The notes below the pieces were generated by a model. It saw nothing but the letters and a program-made list of their open reading frames with translations. It had not been told where the DNA came from and searched no databases. From contig JAAWEO010000135.1 in assembly GCA_022794295.1 (NCBI GenBank), forward strand, positions 1 to 5,968: 5,968 nucleotides of DNA, given 5' to 3'. Of the stretch, positions 1-5,947 are shown piece by piece; the stretch's first letter is position 1; each line of letters starts with the position of its first letter. This DNA is from Angelakisella sp. GTDB lineage: Bacteria; Bacillota; Clostridia; Oscillospirales; Ruminococcaceae. Position numbers and translations under genes: made by a program.

Positions 1-273
1 TTTCGCCCGTTGCGACGGGCGACCAGGGCGCCGCCCTGGACCTGCCGCCCTTTGAAAAGGGCGGCCCTAAACTTTAGACCCTACGAGGGTGTGTGCGGGA
101 CGAAAGGTTCTGCCTGGAGTCTTGGATTGGTGGGAATTGTCCCCATCCAGTCTGTCAAAGGCAGGGGAATCGTCCCGCCTTGTACTCATTATGACTCCAG
201 GCACCCACTATGTCCCTGCACAGTGTTAAGCCGCGCAGCGGTGAGTAGGGTCTGGATGCGGCCTCCAGGCCGC
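1..273 (+). repeat. Structured intergenic repeat, left copy
   Basis: This non-coding stretch is a chain of hairpins. Perfect or near-perfect stems occur at 4-10/15-21, 23-29/33-39, 44-53/56-65, 231-234/238-241 and 258-263/268-273, with long-range stems between 76 and 253. A diverged copy lies in opposite orientation at about 5671-5947. Positions 146-253 match the reverse complement of about 5701-5809 at roughly 85% identity by hand alignment (about 15 mismatches and one gap in 110 bp), and the first 39 bases match the complement of 5906-5947 more loosely. The repeat may continue left of the window. It is probably a dispersed intergenic family, but genome copy number cannot be judged here. Reading frames crossing it look spurious. 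Confidence 0.8.
76..253 (+). ncRNA. Candidate structured RNA or foldback core of the left repeat
   Basis: Nested inverted repeats fold this segment on itself. The outer stem is 76-84/245-253 (9 bp, perfect), the middle stem 92-101/212-222 (one bulge) and the inner stem 111-121/193-203 (11 bp, perfect). The inner stem encloses two similar hairpins, at about 123-149 and 158-181, whose tips read GGGAATTGTCCC and GGGAATCGTCCC. A small hairpin with GCA loop (231-241) sits between the outer and middle stems. It could be a transcribed RNA, a cis-acting leader of mutS2, or a mobile foldback (MITE-like) element. No known RNA family was recognised, and the right copy lacks the 5' arms of the long-range stems. 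Confidence 0.35.
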
Positions 274-276
274 GTT

Positions 277-283
277 GGAGGAG
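277..283 (+). promoter_or_regulatory. Ribosome binding site of mutS2
   Basis: GGAGGAG lies 4 bases before the ATG at 288 (6 bases counted from GGAGG). It begins 4 bases after the last repeat hairpin (258-273), so that hairpin could affect translation initiation. Confidence 0.8.
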
Positions 284-287
284 ATTT

Positions 288-2678
288 ATGGATAATAAGC
301 ATTATTTAGCTTTGGAGCTGGATAAGGTGCTGGAGCTGCTGGCGGCAAAGACCACCAGCGAGGCCAGTGCCCAAAAAGCCCGCTCCCTTATTCCGTATAG
401 TGACCCCCGGGACGTTACCCGGGCCATCCGTCAAACCGCCGATGTCAACACCCTTTCGGTGCGCTTCGGTACCCCCGGGCTCGGCGGCATCCGGGATTGC
501 TCCCAGGAGCTCCACCGGGCCCAGGTGGGCGGGCGTCTCTCCATTCCGGAGCTGCTGTCCGTCTGCCGGGTGCTGCGCACCATCCGCTCGGTGAAGGATT
601 GGCGCCGCCAGGCCGAGGAACCGGTCTCTGTCGATCACCTCTTTGAGGCCCTTACCCCTAACCGGGCTCTGGAGGAGGAGATCGACCGCTGCATTCTCAG
701 CGAGGATGAGCTTCAGGATACCGCCTCGGCGGAGCTGGCCTCCATCCGGCGGAAGATCAGAAAGGCCCAGCTCTCCATCCGGGAGCGGCTGGACAGCATC
801 ATTAAAAGCCCCCAGTATGCCCAGGTCCTCCAGGAGCCTATTGTCACCATCCGGGATGGCCGTTTTGTGGTCCCCGTCAAGGCGGAGCGCAAGGGGGAGC
901 TGCGGGGCCTGGTCCACGACACCTCCGGCTCCGGCGCCACCGTCTTTGTGGAGCCGATGGCGGTGGTGGACGCCAACAACGAGATCCGCATTCTGAAGGG
1001 GGAGGAACAGCAGGAGGTCGACCGGATCCTTCTGGAGCTCTCCGGCCGGGTGGGGGAGATGGCGGAGCTGATCCACCAGTCCTTCTCCGCCCTGGTGGAG
1101 CTGGATGTCCTTTTCGCCAAGTCCCGCCTTGCCGACACCATGGCGGCCTCTGTCCCGGAGATCCGCACCGACCGCACCCTCCGCCTTAACAAGGCCCGCC
1201 ACCCCCTGATCCCCCGGGAAAAGGTGGTCCCTGTGGATATTGCCCTGGGGGGAGATTTTGACACCCTGGTCATCACCGGCCCCAACACCGGCGGCAAGAC
1301 CGTCGCCCTCAAGACGCTGGGGCTTCTCACCCTGATGGCGGCCTGCGGAATGCTGCTGCCCTGCGGGGAGGGGAGCTGTGTCCCTGTCTTTGACCGGGTG
1401 CTGGCGGACATCGGGGACGAGCAGAGCATCGAGCAGTCCCTTTCCACCTTCTCCGCCCATATCACCAACATCATCTCCATTCTGGAGTGGGCCGGGCCCC
1501 GCAGTTTGGTCCTCACCGACGAGCTGGGGGCGGGCACTGACCCGGTGGAGGGCGCCGCCCTGGCGGTAGCCATTCTGGAGGCCCTTCGGGAAAAGGGGGC
1601 CCTGGTGGCTGCTACCACCCACTACGCCGAGATCAAAATGTACGCCCTCACCACCCCCGGGGTGGAAAATGGCAGCTGCGAGTTCAACGTGGAGACCCTT
1701 TCTCCCACCTACCGGCTCCTGATCGGGGTGCCGGGGCGGTCCAACGCCTTTGCCATCAGCCAGCGGCTGGGGCTTTCCGGGGCGGTCATTGACCGGGCCA
1801 AGGAGCTGGTAAGCAGCGAAAACACCCGCTTTGAGGACGTGGTCAGCGACCTGGAGCGCACCCGCCAGGAGCTGGAAAAGGAGCAGCAGGCCGCCGCCAG
1901 CCGCCGCCAGCAGATGGACTCCCTGAAACGGGAGATGGAGGAGGAAAGAAAGCGCCTCTATGCCCAGCTGGACAAGGAGGCCCAGGAGGCCCGGGAACAG
2001 GCCCGAACCATTGTGGAGCGGGTCCGGAGCCAGACCGACCTTCTCCTTAACGAAATGGAGGAGCTGAAAAAGCAGCAGGACAAGGAGGAATTCGCCCAGA
2101 AGTTTGCCCAGCTTCGGGCCGGGTACAAGGGCCGGGTGGAGTGCCTCCGGGACCTGGCCGACCCGGTGGCCCAGCGCCGGGGGGAGGTCTATGTCCTGCC
2201 CCGGAAGCTCCGGAGCGGCGACACCGTCCTTCTCACCGACCTGAACCTGGAGGGGACCGTCCTTTCCGGGCCGGACAGCGCCGGCTGCTACATGGTCCAG
2301 GCGGGGATCCTGAAAAGCAAGGTGAAGGAGGAAAACCTGCGCCTGGTGGACACCAAGGACCGCAAGGTGACGGTAAACGGGAAGCGCCGGGTGCCGCCCT
2401 CGGTGGCTGCCGTAGGGGGCAAAAGCGTCCGGGATGCCCGCACCGAGGTGGACATTCGGGGTATGGATTCCATTGACGGAGTTTTGGAGGTGGACCGCTT
2501 TCTGGACCAGGCCGCGCTGCTGGGGCTGGGGACGGTGACCATTATCCACGGCAAGGGCACCGGAGTGCTGCGGGCCGCGGTCCAGGATCACCTGAAAAAG
2601 GCGAAGCATGTCAAATCCTTCCGCCCCGGAATGTACGGGGAAGGGGAAGCCGGTGTCACCATTGTGGAGCTGAAGTAA
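288..2678 (+). CDS. mutS2: MutS2 family ATPase with Smr domain
   Basis: The 796-residue protein has the usual MutS2 length and order. An N-terminal core/clamp region (about 1-310) is followed by an ATPase with Walker A GPNTGGKT at 331-338, the STFSAH signature near 386-391, Walker B ending in DELG (411-414) and TTH at 443-445. A long charged coiled coil spans about 505-615, a small beta-rich KOW-like segment about 640-690, and a C-terminal Smr domain about 720-796. The Smr domain has VDIRG (721-725, where LDLRG is common) and HGKGTG (754-759). It lacks the N-terminal mismatch-recognition domain of MutS. In the family, MutS2 binds branched DNA and limits recombination in some species; in Bacillus subtilis it splits collided ribosomes. 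The protein is cytoplasmic. The ATG at 288 follows a good ribosome binding site, and the gene ends in tandem TAA codons. Its leader is the structured repeat, and no clear promoter of its own is visible. Confidence 0.96.
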   Translation: MDNKHYLALELDKVLELLAAKTTSEASAQKARSLIPYSDPRDVTRAIRQTADVNTLSVRFGTPGLGGIRDCSQELHRAQVGGRLSIPELLSVCRVLRTIRSVKDWRRQAEEPVSVDHLFEALTPNRALEEEIDRCILSEDELQDTASAELASIRRKIRKAQLSIRERLDSIIKSPQYAQVLQEPIVTIRDGRFVVPVKAERKGELRGLVHDTSGSGATVFVEPMAVVDANNEIRILKGEEQQEVDRILLELSGRVGEMAELIHQSFSALVELDVLFAKSRLADTMAASVPEIRTDRTLRLNKARHPLIPREKVVPVDIALGGDFDTLVITGPNTGGKTVALKTLGLLTLMAACGMLLPCGEGSCVPVFDRVLADIGDEQSIEQSLSTFSAHITNIISILEWAGPRSLVLTDELGAGTDPVEGAALAVAILEALREKGALVAATTHYAEIKMYALTTPGVENGSCEFNVETLSPTYRLLIGVPGRSNAFAISQRLGLSGAVIDRAKELVSSENTRFEDVVSDLERTRQELEKEQQAAASRRQQMDSLKREMEEERKRLYAQLDKEAQEAREQARTIVERVRSQTDLLLNEMEELKKQQDKEEFAQKFAQLRAGYKGRVECLRDLADPVAQRRGEVYVLPRKLRSGDTVLLTDLNLEGTVLSGPDSAGCYMVQAGILKSKVKEENLRLVDTKDRKVTVNGKRRVPPSVAAVGGKSVRDARTEVDIRGMDSIDGVLEVDRFLDQAALLGLGTVTIIHGKGTGVLRAAVQDHLKKAKHVKSFRPGMYGEGEAGVTIVELK

Positions 2679-2708
2679 TAAAGAACAGCACCATTGAGTA
2701 CATTCTGC

Positions 2709-2754
2709 GAAAACCGCATAGTTTTCCAAGGCCCCGCGATTCCCGGGGAGCCTT
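2709..2754. other. Two small hairpins after mutS2
   Basis: Inverted repeats at 2709-2714/2721-2726 and 2728-2736/2744-2754 (one bulged A) could form two short hairpins in the mutS2 3' untranslated region, just before the stronger terminator hairpin. Neither is followed by a T run, so neither looks like an intrinsic terminator. They could protect the mRNA 3' end or be incidental. Confidence 0.35.
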
Positions 2755-2767
2755 GAACAAAAGCGTT

Positions 2768-2809
2768 GGTGCCCCTCCGGTCTGCGAAATTCCAGGCCGG
2801 AGGGGCACC
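2768..2809. terminator. Bidirectional terminator between convergent genes
   Basis: A 17-bp stem (2768-2784 with 2793-2809, one G-T pair) closes an 8-base loop. On the plus strand it is followed by TTTGCTTCGTTT, which would end mutS2. On the minus strand it is followed by AACGCTTTTGTT and lies 14 bases past the stop of the anti-sigma gene. The T runs are interrupted, but the stem strength and its position between convergent genes support termination in both directions. Confidence 0.8.
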
Positions 2810-2823
2810 TTTGCTTCGTTTGA

Positions 2824-4110
2824 TCAGTTAAAGCGTCCGTCATAGGTAGGCATAGAGGTGATATATTTTTCCTCCACAGCGGGGACATAATAGGCGCCGT
2901 AGCTTTTCATGCCGTACTGTTCCTCTACCGTTTTTTCCTCCGGCAGGTAGACCAGGAACCGGTAATAGGGGAGCCACACCTTCTCGTAGGTGCTGGTGCG
3001 GTACAGAAGCTCTACCTTGGCAATGTGTTCTTTCCCGGGCATCTCGTAGGGGCAGGAGGTGGCGTAATTCCCCGCCAGAAGCAGCTCCGTTGCCTTGTCC
3101 GCTGTAATAATGGGGTAGTCCCCCAGCTTCTGGGAAAGGTCGGGGGCGTAGACGCGGGCCAGGAACAGCTTGCCGTCATCGTTGTTGTAAAAGGCCACCC
3201 GGTTGAAGTTGTAGCTTATGATCTGTTCCTCCAGGGAGCCGGAGCCATCGTAGAACACCACATCATAGCTGCGTTCCTGGTAGATGTTCCGGTCTGCCAT
3301 CCCCTGGTCCAGAAGGGGCTTGGACATCCCGGAAAGAAGGCCGCTGTATTCCAACGAGAGCCAGGACGCCGCTTTTTTCATCTCGGCGCTGGTTGCGTCA
3401 AAGCGGAAGCGGTAGCCCTCCGGCAGCTCCACCGGCGGGTCGAATTCAATGAGGGCGGTAAGGCTTGAATCCACCTCGATCTTTATGCCGTTTCCCTCCA
3501 TGATCAGGGTGGTGGGGTCAAAGTAGCCCTCCGGGACCTCCTCCCCTACAGCGGCCATCTTTTCGGTAATGGCTTTCTGCTGTTCCTCGCTGGGGGTATT
3601 GTCGGTGATGGGGGTGTTTTGGATATCCAGCCCCAGCTTTTGGGCCGTATCCAGCAGCAGGGCCTTCATCTTCCGCTCGTTTGCCCCGGTGGGCCGGAGC
3701 ATGCTGTCGTAGGTGATGGGGTTTTCGTAGACCGGCAGAAATTTTACCGTCACCTCCTTGGTCCAGGGGTTGACGCTTTCCAGCTCGTCAATGTCAAAGG
3801 CCATATAGCCCTCAAAGCCAAAGCCGCTGGCCCCTGTGCTCTGAATGGTGATCATAGGCAGATCGGCGGAAGCGGGCTGGCTGGGCCCGCTGGCCCCCGA
3901 GGAAGGGATTTCAAGGGACTGGGGCGGCTGGGGTGCTGTTTTTGGCATCAGCTGGGTGCCTGCGAATACGGCAACTGCCACACAGGCGGCCAAGGCCCCC
4001 CATCTATGCCAGGAGGAACGGCGGATGACACGGCTCCGGGTTTCCTCGGCCTCCCGGATCAAATCTTCATCCAGGAAATTCATAGCGTCAATGAGCTGTT
4101 CTGCATTCAT
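2824..4110 (-). CDS. Single-pass membrane protein, probable anti-sigma factor
   Basis: The protein has 428 residues from the ATG at 4110. A GTG nine bases upstream stays in frame, but only the ATG has a well-spaced ribosome binding site (AAAGGAAGG, 8 bases away), and MNAEQLIDAMNFLDEDLI resembles the start of this protein type. The acidic cytoplasmic N-terminus (about 1-25), with the motif LDEDLIREAEE, is followed by a basic patch RSRVIRRSSWHR (25-36) and one membrane helix (about 38-54). A Pro/Ser/Gly-rich linker (about 55-85) leads to an extracytoplasmic region of about 340 residues that I do not recognise. The gene lies 37 bp after the sigma gene in the same operon. By position and topology it probably holds the sigma factor at the membrane until an envelope signal arrives. 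That role is inferred: no zinc-binding anti-sigma motif is present. It could instead be a regulated effector. Confidence 0.75.
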   Translation of the reverse strand: MNAEQLIDAMNFLDEDLIREAEETRSRVIRRSSWHRWGALAACVAVAVFAGTQLMPKTAPQPPQSLEIPSSGASGPSQPASADLPMITIQSTGASGFGFEGYMAFDIDELESVNPWTKEVTVKFLPVYENPITYDSMLRPTGANERKMKALLLDTAQKLGLDIQNTPITDNTPSEEQQKAITEKMAAVGEEVPEGYFDPTTLIMEGNGIKIEVDSSLTALIEFDPPVELPEGYRFRFDATSAEMKKAASWLSLEYSGLLSGMSKPLLDQGMADRNIYQERSYDVVFYDGSGSLEEQIISYNFNRVAFYNNDDGKLFLARVYAPDLSQKLGDYPIITADKATELLLAGNYATSCPYEMPGKEHIAKVELLYRTSTYEKVWLPYYRFLVYLPEEKTVEEQYGMKSYGAYYVPAVEEKYITSMPTYDGRFN

Positions 4111-4118
4111 TCTGTACA

Positions 4119-4127
4119 CCTTCCTTT
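4119..4127 (-). promoter_or_regulatory. Ribosome binding site deciding the anti-sigma start
   Basis: On the minus strand AAAGGAAGG ends 8 bases before the ATG at 4110. It overlaps the GTG at 4117-4119, which leaves that upstream codon without a usable site. This supports the shorter protein. Confidence 0.7.
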
Positions 4128-4147
4128 CTCCAAAGGGAATCTCCTTG

Positions 4148-4708
4148 TCACAGGGAAAAGCCCTCCTGTTCCAAATATTCCCGCAGGCCCTGACGGGTGC
4201 GGTACAGCAGGCTTTTCACCTTGCTTTCGGTGAAGCCGTGGCTGGCGGCGATCTCCCGGAGGGGGTCCATAAACCAGTACCGGCGCAGAAAGACCGTGCG
4301 GGTATCGGCGGGAAGCCCCTGGAGGTACCGCTCCATAGCTGCCCCCAAAAGGCGGAGGTCAAGCTCCTCCCCGGTGGTGTCCCCGCCAGAGACGCAGTCC
4401 TCCAGCTCGGTAAGGGAGAGGGCATATTCACTGCCCCCCCGTTTTACCCGGGTCTTTCTCCGGTACAGATCGATGGAAAGCTGCCGGGTCAGCTTCCCCA
4501 AATAGATGGAGAGGATCCCCGGCTTTTGGGGCGGCATGGAATTCCAGGCACGGAAGTAGGTGTCGTTGACACTTTCCTCGCAATCCTCGTGGTTGGCCAG
4601 GATCTGCCAGGCGATTTTCCGTAGATAGGCACTGTATTTTTCCCGGGTTTCCCGGATGGCCGCTTCGTCCCGCTGCCAGTACAGGCGGACAATGGCTGCA
4701 TCCTCCAT
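4148..4708 (-). CDS. ECF-type RNA polymerase sigma-70 factor
   Basis: The 186-residue protein has the size and two-domain plan of an extracytoplasmic-function sigma factor. Region 2 spans about 20-90 (core RNA polymerase binding and -10 recognition; YLRKIAWQILANHEDCEESVNDTYFRAW and the basic segment LYRRKTRVKR at 81-90). Region 4 spans about 128-182 (GLPADTRTVFLRRYWF, then a helix-turn-helix around REIAASHGFTESKVKSLLYRTRQGLREYL for -35 recognition). There is no region 1 or 3. The start is well set, with AAAGGAGG 8 bases before the ATG. It is first in a two-gene operon with the membrane protein downstream, the classic sigma/anti-sigma order, and autoregulation is common in such pairs. A run of seven G residues (coding strand, at 4434-4440) lies between the two domains. 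The regulon and signal cannot be told from sequence. Confidence 0.93.
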   Translation of the reverse strand: MEDAAIVRLYWQRDEAAIRETREKYSAYLRKIAWQILANHEDCEESVNDTYFRAWNSMPPQKPGILSIYLGKLTRQLSIDLYRRKTRVKRGGSEYALSLTELEDCVSGGDTTGEELDLRLLGAAMERYLQGLPADTRTVFLRRYWFMDPLREIAASHGFTESKVKSLLYRTRQGLREYLEQEGFSL

Positions 4709-4716
4709 GCAGAAAG

Positions 4717-4724
4717 CCTCCTTT
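4717..4724 (-). promoter_or_regulatory. Ribosome binding site of the sigma factor gene
   Basis: AAAGGAGG on the minus strand lies 8 bases before the ATG at 4708, a near-consensus site at ideal spacing that predicts strong translation. Confidence 0.85.
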
Positions 4725-4745
4725 CAAAGTGTTCTTACCCACTAA

Positions 4746-4771
4746 CCCGACAAAATTTGCCGGAGGTTTTA
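4746..4771 (-). promoter_or_regulatory. Candidate ECF-type promoter of the sigma operon
   Basis: Read on the minus strand, TAAAAC (4771-4766), 16 bases and CGGG (4749-4746) have the spacing of ECF promoters (the known SigW type is TGAAAC, 16 bases, CGTA). It lies 37 bases upstream of the sigma ATG. The -35 AAAC core fits; the -10 match is partial. If real, the sigma factor would activate its own operon. No better sigma-A-like promoter was seen on this strand. Confidence 0.35.
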
Positions 4772-4790
4772 GCTTTTTCAAAATTTTTTC

Positions 4791-4821
4791 TTGACTCTGA
4801 CACTGTGAGATACATTATACT
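4791..4821 (+). promoter_or_regulatory. MerR-type promoter with operator dyad
   Basis: A -35 box TTGACT (4791-4796) and a -10 box TATACT (4816-4821) are separated by 19 bp, the over-long spacing typical of promoters activated by MerR regulators. Within it, TCTGACACTGTGAGA (4796-4810) is a 15-bp dyad centred on 4803 with one mismatched pair. An A/T-rich stretch (about 4776-4790) just upstream could act as an UP element. It most likely serves merR, 39 bases downstream, as an autoregulated promoter. Confidence 0.72.
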
Positions 4822-4843
4822 ATACCCGGGCCCAAAAAAGGAT

Positions 4844-4851
4844 GGAGGAGG
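4844..4851 (+). promoter_or_regulatory. Ribosome binding site deciding the merR start
   Basis: GGAGGAGG lies 8 bases before the ATG at 4860. An in-frame ATG at 4842 overlaps this site and has no good site of its own (only AAAGG directly before it), so 4860 is preferred. That also gives the family-typical start MLKIGIFSKLS. Confidence 0.75.
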
Positions 4852-4859
4852 AACGGAGG

Positions 4860-5699
4860 ATGCTAAAAATCGGCATTTTTTCCAAGCTGTCCCGGATCAG
4901 TGTCCGGATGCTTCGCTACTACGATGAAAACGGGCTGCTGATCCCCGGGGAGGTAGACCCCAGCAGCGGCTACCGGTACTACCACGAGTGCCAGCTGATG
5001 GAGGCGGAGCGTCTTTTGGCTCTGCGGGAGATGGGGTTCGGGGTAGAGGCCATGGGGGAGATCCTCCGGGCCTATCACGACCCGGCGGCATTGGAACAGT
5101 TTCTCCGGGTGCGCAGGGAGGAGCTCCGGGCCGAGCTGGAAAAGACCCGGCGGCGCCTTGCCCTGCTGGAGACCACCCTGGAGCGGGTGGGAAAGGATGG
5201 GTTCACAATGGAATACAACGTGGTCTGCAAAGAGCTGCCCTCACGGAAGGTGGCAAGTCTCCGGGATATTATCCCCGGTTTTTGGCAGGAGGGGGAGCTT
5301 TGGCGCCGTTTGATGGAGGAGACTGCAGCCCAGGGTCTTCAGCTTGCAGAGCCCTGTTACAGCATAGCGATCTTCCACGACAGCGAATTTAAGGAAGAAA
5401 ATGTGGACGTAGAGGTTCAGATGGCTGTAAAGGGGGAATACAAAGACACAGCCAGTGTTCGGTTCCGCGTGGCAGAGCCCCAGCGGATTGCCTCGGTGAC
5501 ATATCAGGGGGGATATGAGCAGATGGGGCAGGTGAATCAGGCATTGGTGACCTGGATCGCGGGGAACGGATATGAGATCAACGGGCCGATGTTTAACATT
5601 TATCATGTTGGGCCGGCGCAGACACCGGATGCCAGCCAATGGGTCACAGAGGTTTGTATGCCAGTACAGCCCCTACCCGGGCGGCCTGATGGCCGCTGA
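4860..5699 (+). CDS. MerR family regulator with GyrI-like ligand-binding domain
   Basis: The protein has 279 residues from the chosen start (285 from the upstream ATG at 4842). Residues 2-40 form the MerR winged helix-turn-helix (IGIFSKLSRISVRMLRYYDENGLLIP), ending in SGYRYY. Residues about 45-72 are the second DNA-binding part, and 75-112 a charged dimerisation helix. Residues about 118-269 match the GyrI-like/AraC effector-binding fold seen in BltR/BmrR-type activators that bind small hydrophobic or cationic compounds. Such proteins twist long-spacer promoters into an active form. The gene is preceded by a fitting 19-bp-spacer promoter, suggesting autoregulation; no transporter target lies in the window. 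The domain appears to finish at about WVTEVCMPV (261-269). The last ten residues (QPLPGRPDGR) and the stop lie in or at the edge of the right-hand repeat, so the native end may have been replaced. The inducer is unknown. Confidence 0.93.
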   Translation: MLKIGIFSKLSRISVRMLRYYDENGLLIPGEVDPSSGYRYYHECQLMEAERLLALREMGFGVEAMGEILRAYHDPAALEQFLRVRREELRAELEKTRRRLALLETTLERVGKDGFTMEYNVVCKELPSRKVASLRDIIPGFWQEGELWRRLMEETAAQGLQLAEPCYSIAIFHDSEFKEENVDVEVQMAVKGEYKDTASVRFRVAEPQRIASVTYQGGYEQMGQVNQALVTWIAGNGYEINGPMFNIYHVGPAQTPDASQWVTEVCMPVQPLPGRPDGR

Positions 5700-5947
5700 C
5701 AGACCCTACCCGGCGCTGCGCGCCTTAACGGTGTGCGGGGTGGATAGTGGGTGCCTGGAGTCCGAACGAGTACAAGGCGGGACGATTCCCCGGCCTTTGA
5801 TGGACTGGAGCGGGCGAGATTTTTTGCCGGCGCAGTACCATGCCCAAAGCCCAACGCCCAGAACAGGCTAGCCTTTCTGTCACCGGACATCAGTCCGGTC
5901 CGGGTCCAGGGCGGACAGCGCCTGGTCGTCCGCCGCAGCGGGCGAAA
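5671..5947 (-). repeat. Structured intergenic repeat, right copy (inverted)
   Basis: The reverse complement resembles the left repeat. About 5701-5809 aligns with 146-253 at roughly 85% identity, and both outer ends begin with TTTCGCCCG. Its hairpins are 5681-5686/5691-5696 (loop TGAT), 5712-5716/5720-5724 (loop TGC, GCA on the repeat strand), 5882-5888/5893-5899, 5906-5913/5919-5925 (bulged) and 5927-5933/5938-5944 (one mismatch). The part around 5825-5880 is not alignable with the left copy, and the 5' arms of the long-range stems found there are absent. The inner boundary, about 5667-5680, is uncertain and overlaps the merR coding sequence. No gene was found in 5700-5968. Confidence 0.78.

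Noticed and set aside
1..66. CRISPR-like or attC-like array from three consecutive hairpins
   Set aside because: The hairpins differ in sequence, there are no regular spacers or repeated units, and no cas or integrase gene is in view.
44..75. Strong hairpin as an intrinsic terminator for an upstream gene
   Set aside because: The stem is strong, but it is followed by CCTAAACTTT without a proper T run, and the right copy has a different stem without one either; it is kept as part of the repeat.
10..309. Possible 99-residue protein at the left edge
   Set aside because: It crosses the hairpin repeat and runs into the mutS2 start, has no ribosome binding site or recognisable domain, and is Arg/Pro/Cys-rich as expected for translated repeat DNA.
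713..1618. Second minus-strand frame (301 codons) opposite mutS2
   Set aside because: Ser/Arg-rich shadow translation with no domain and no support against the clear MutS2 protein.
306..2888. Very long open frame (860 codons) on the minus strand opposite mutS2
   Set aside because: It mirrors mutS2 in GC-rich DNA where antisense stops are rare; its product is low-complexity (Gly, Leu, His, Pro rich) without domains, and it runs through the terminator into the convergent gene.
3845..4624. Plus-strand frame (259 codons) opposite the sigma/anti-sigma operon
   Set aside because: Shadow of two well-supported minus-strand genes; it has no ribosome binding site and spans their intergenic gap.
5572..5890. 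Two overlapping frames over the right repeat (one on each strand)
   Set aside because: Both lie across the merR end and the structured repeat and show no protein-like features.
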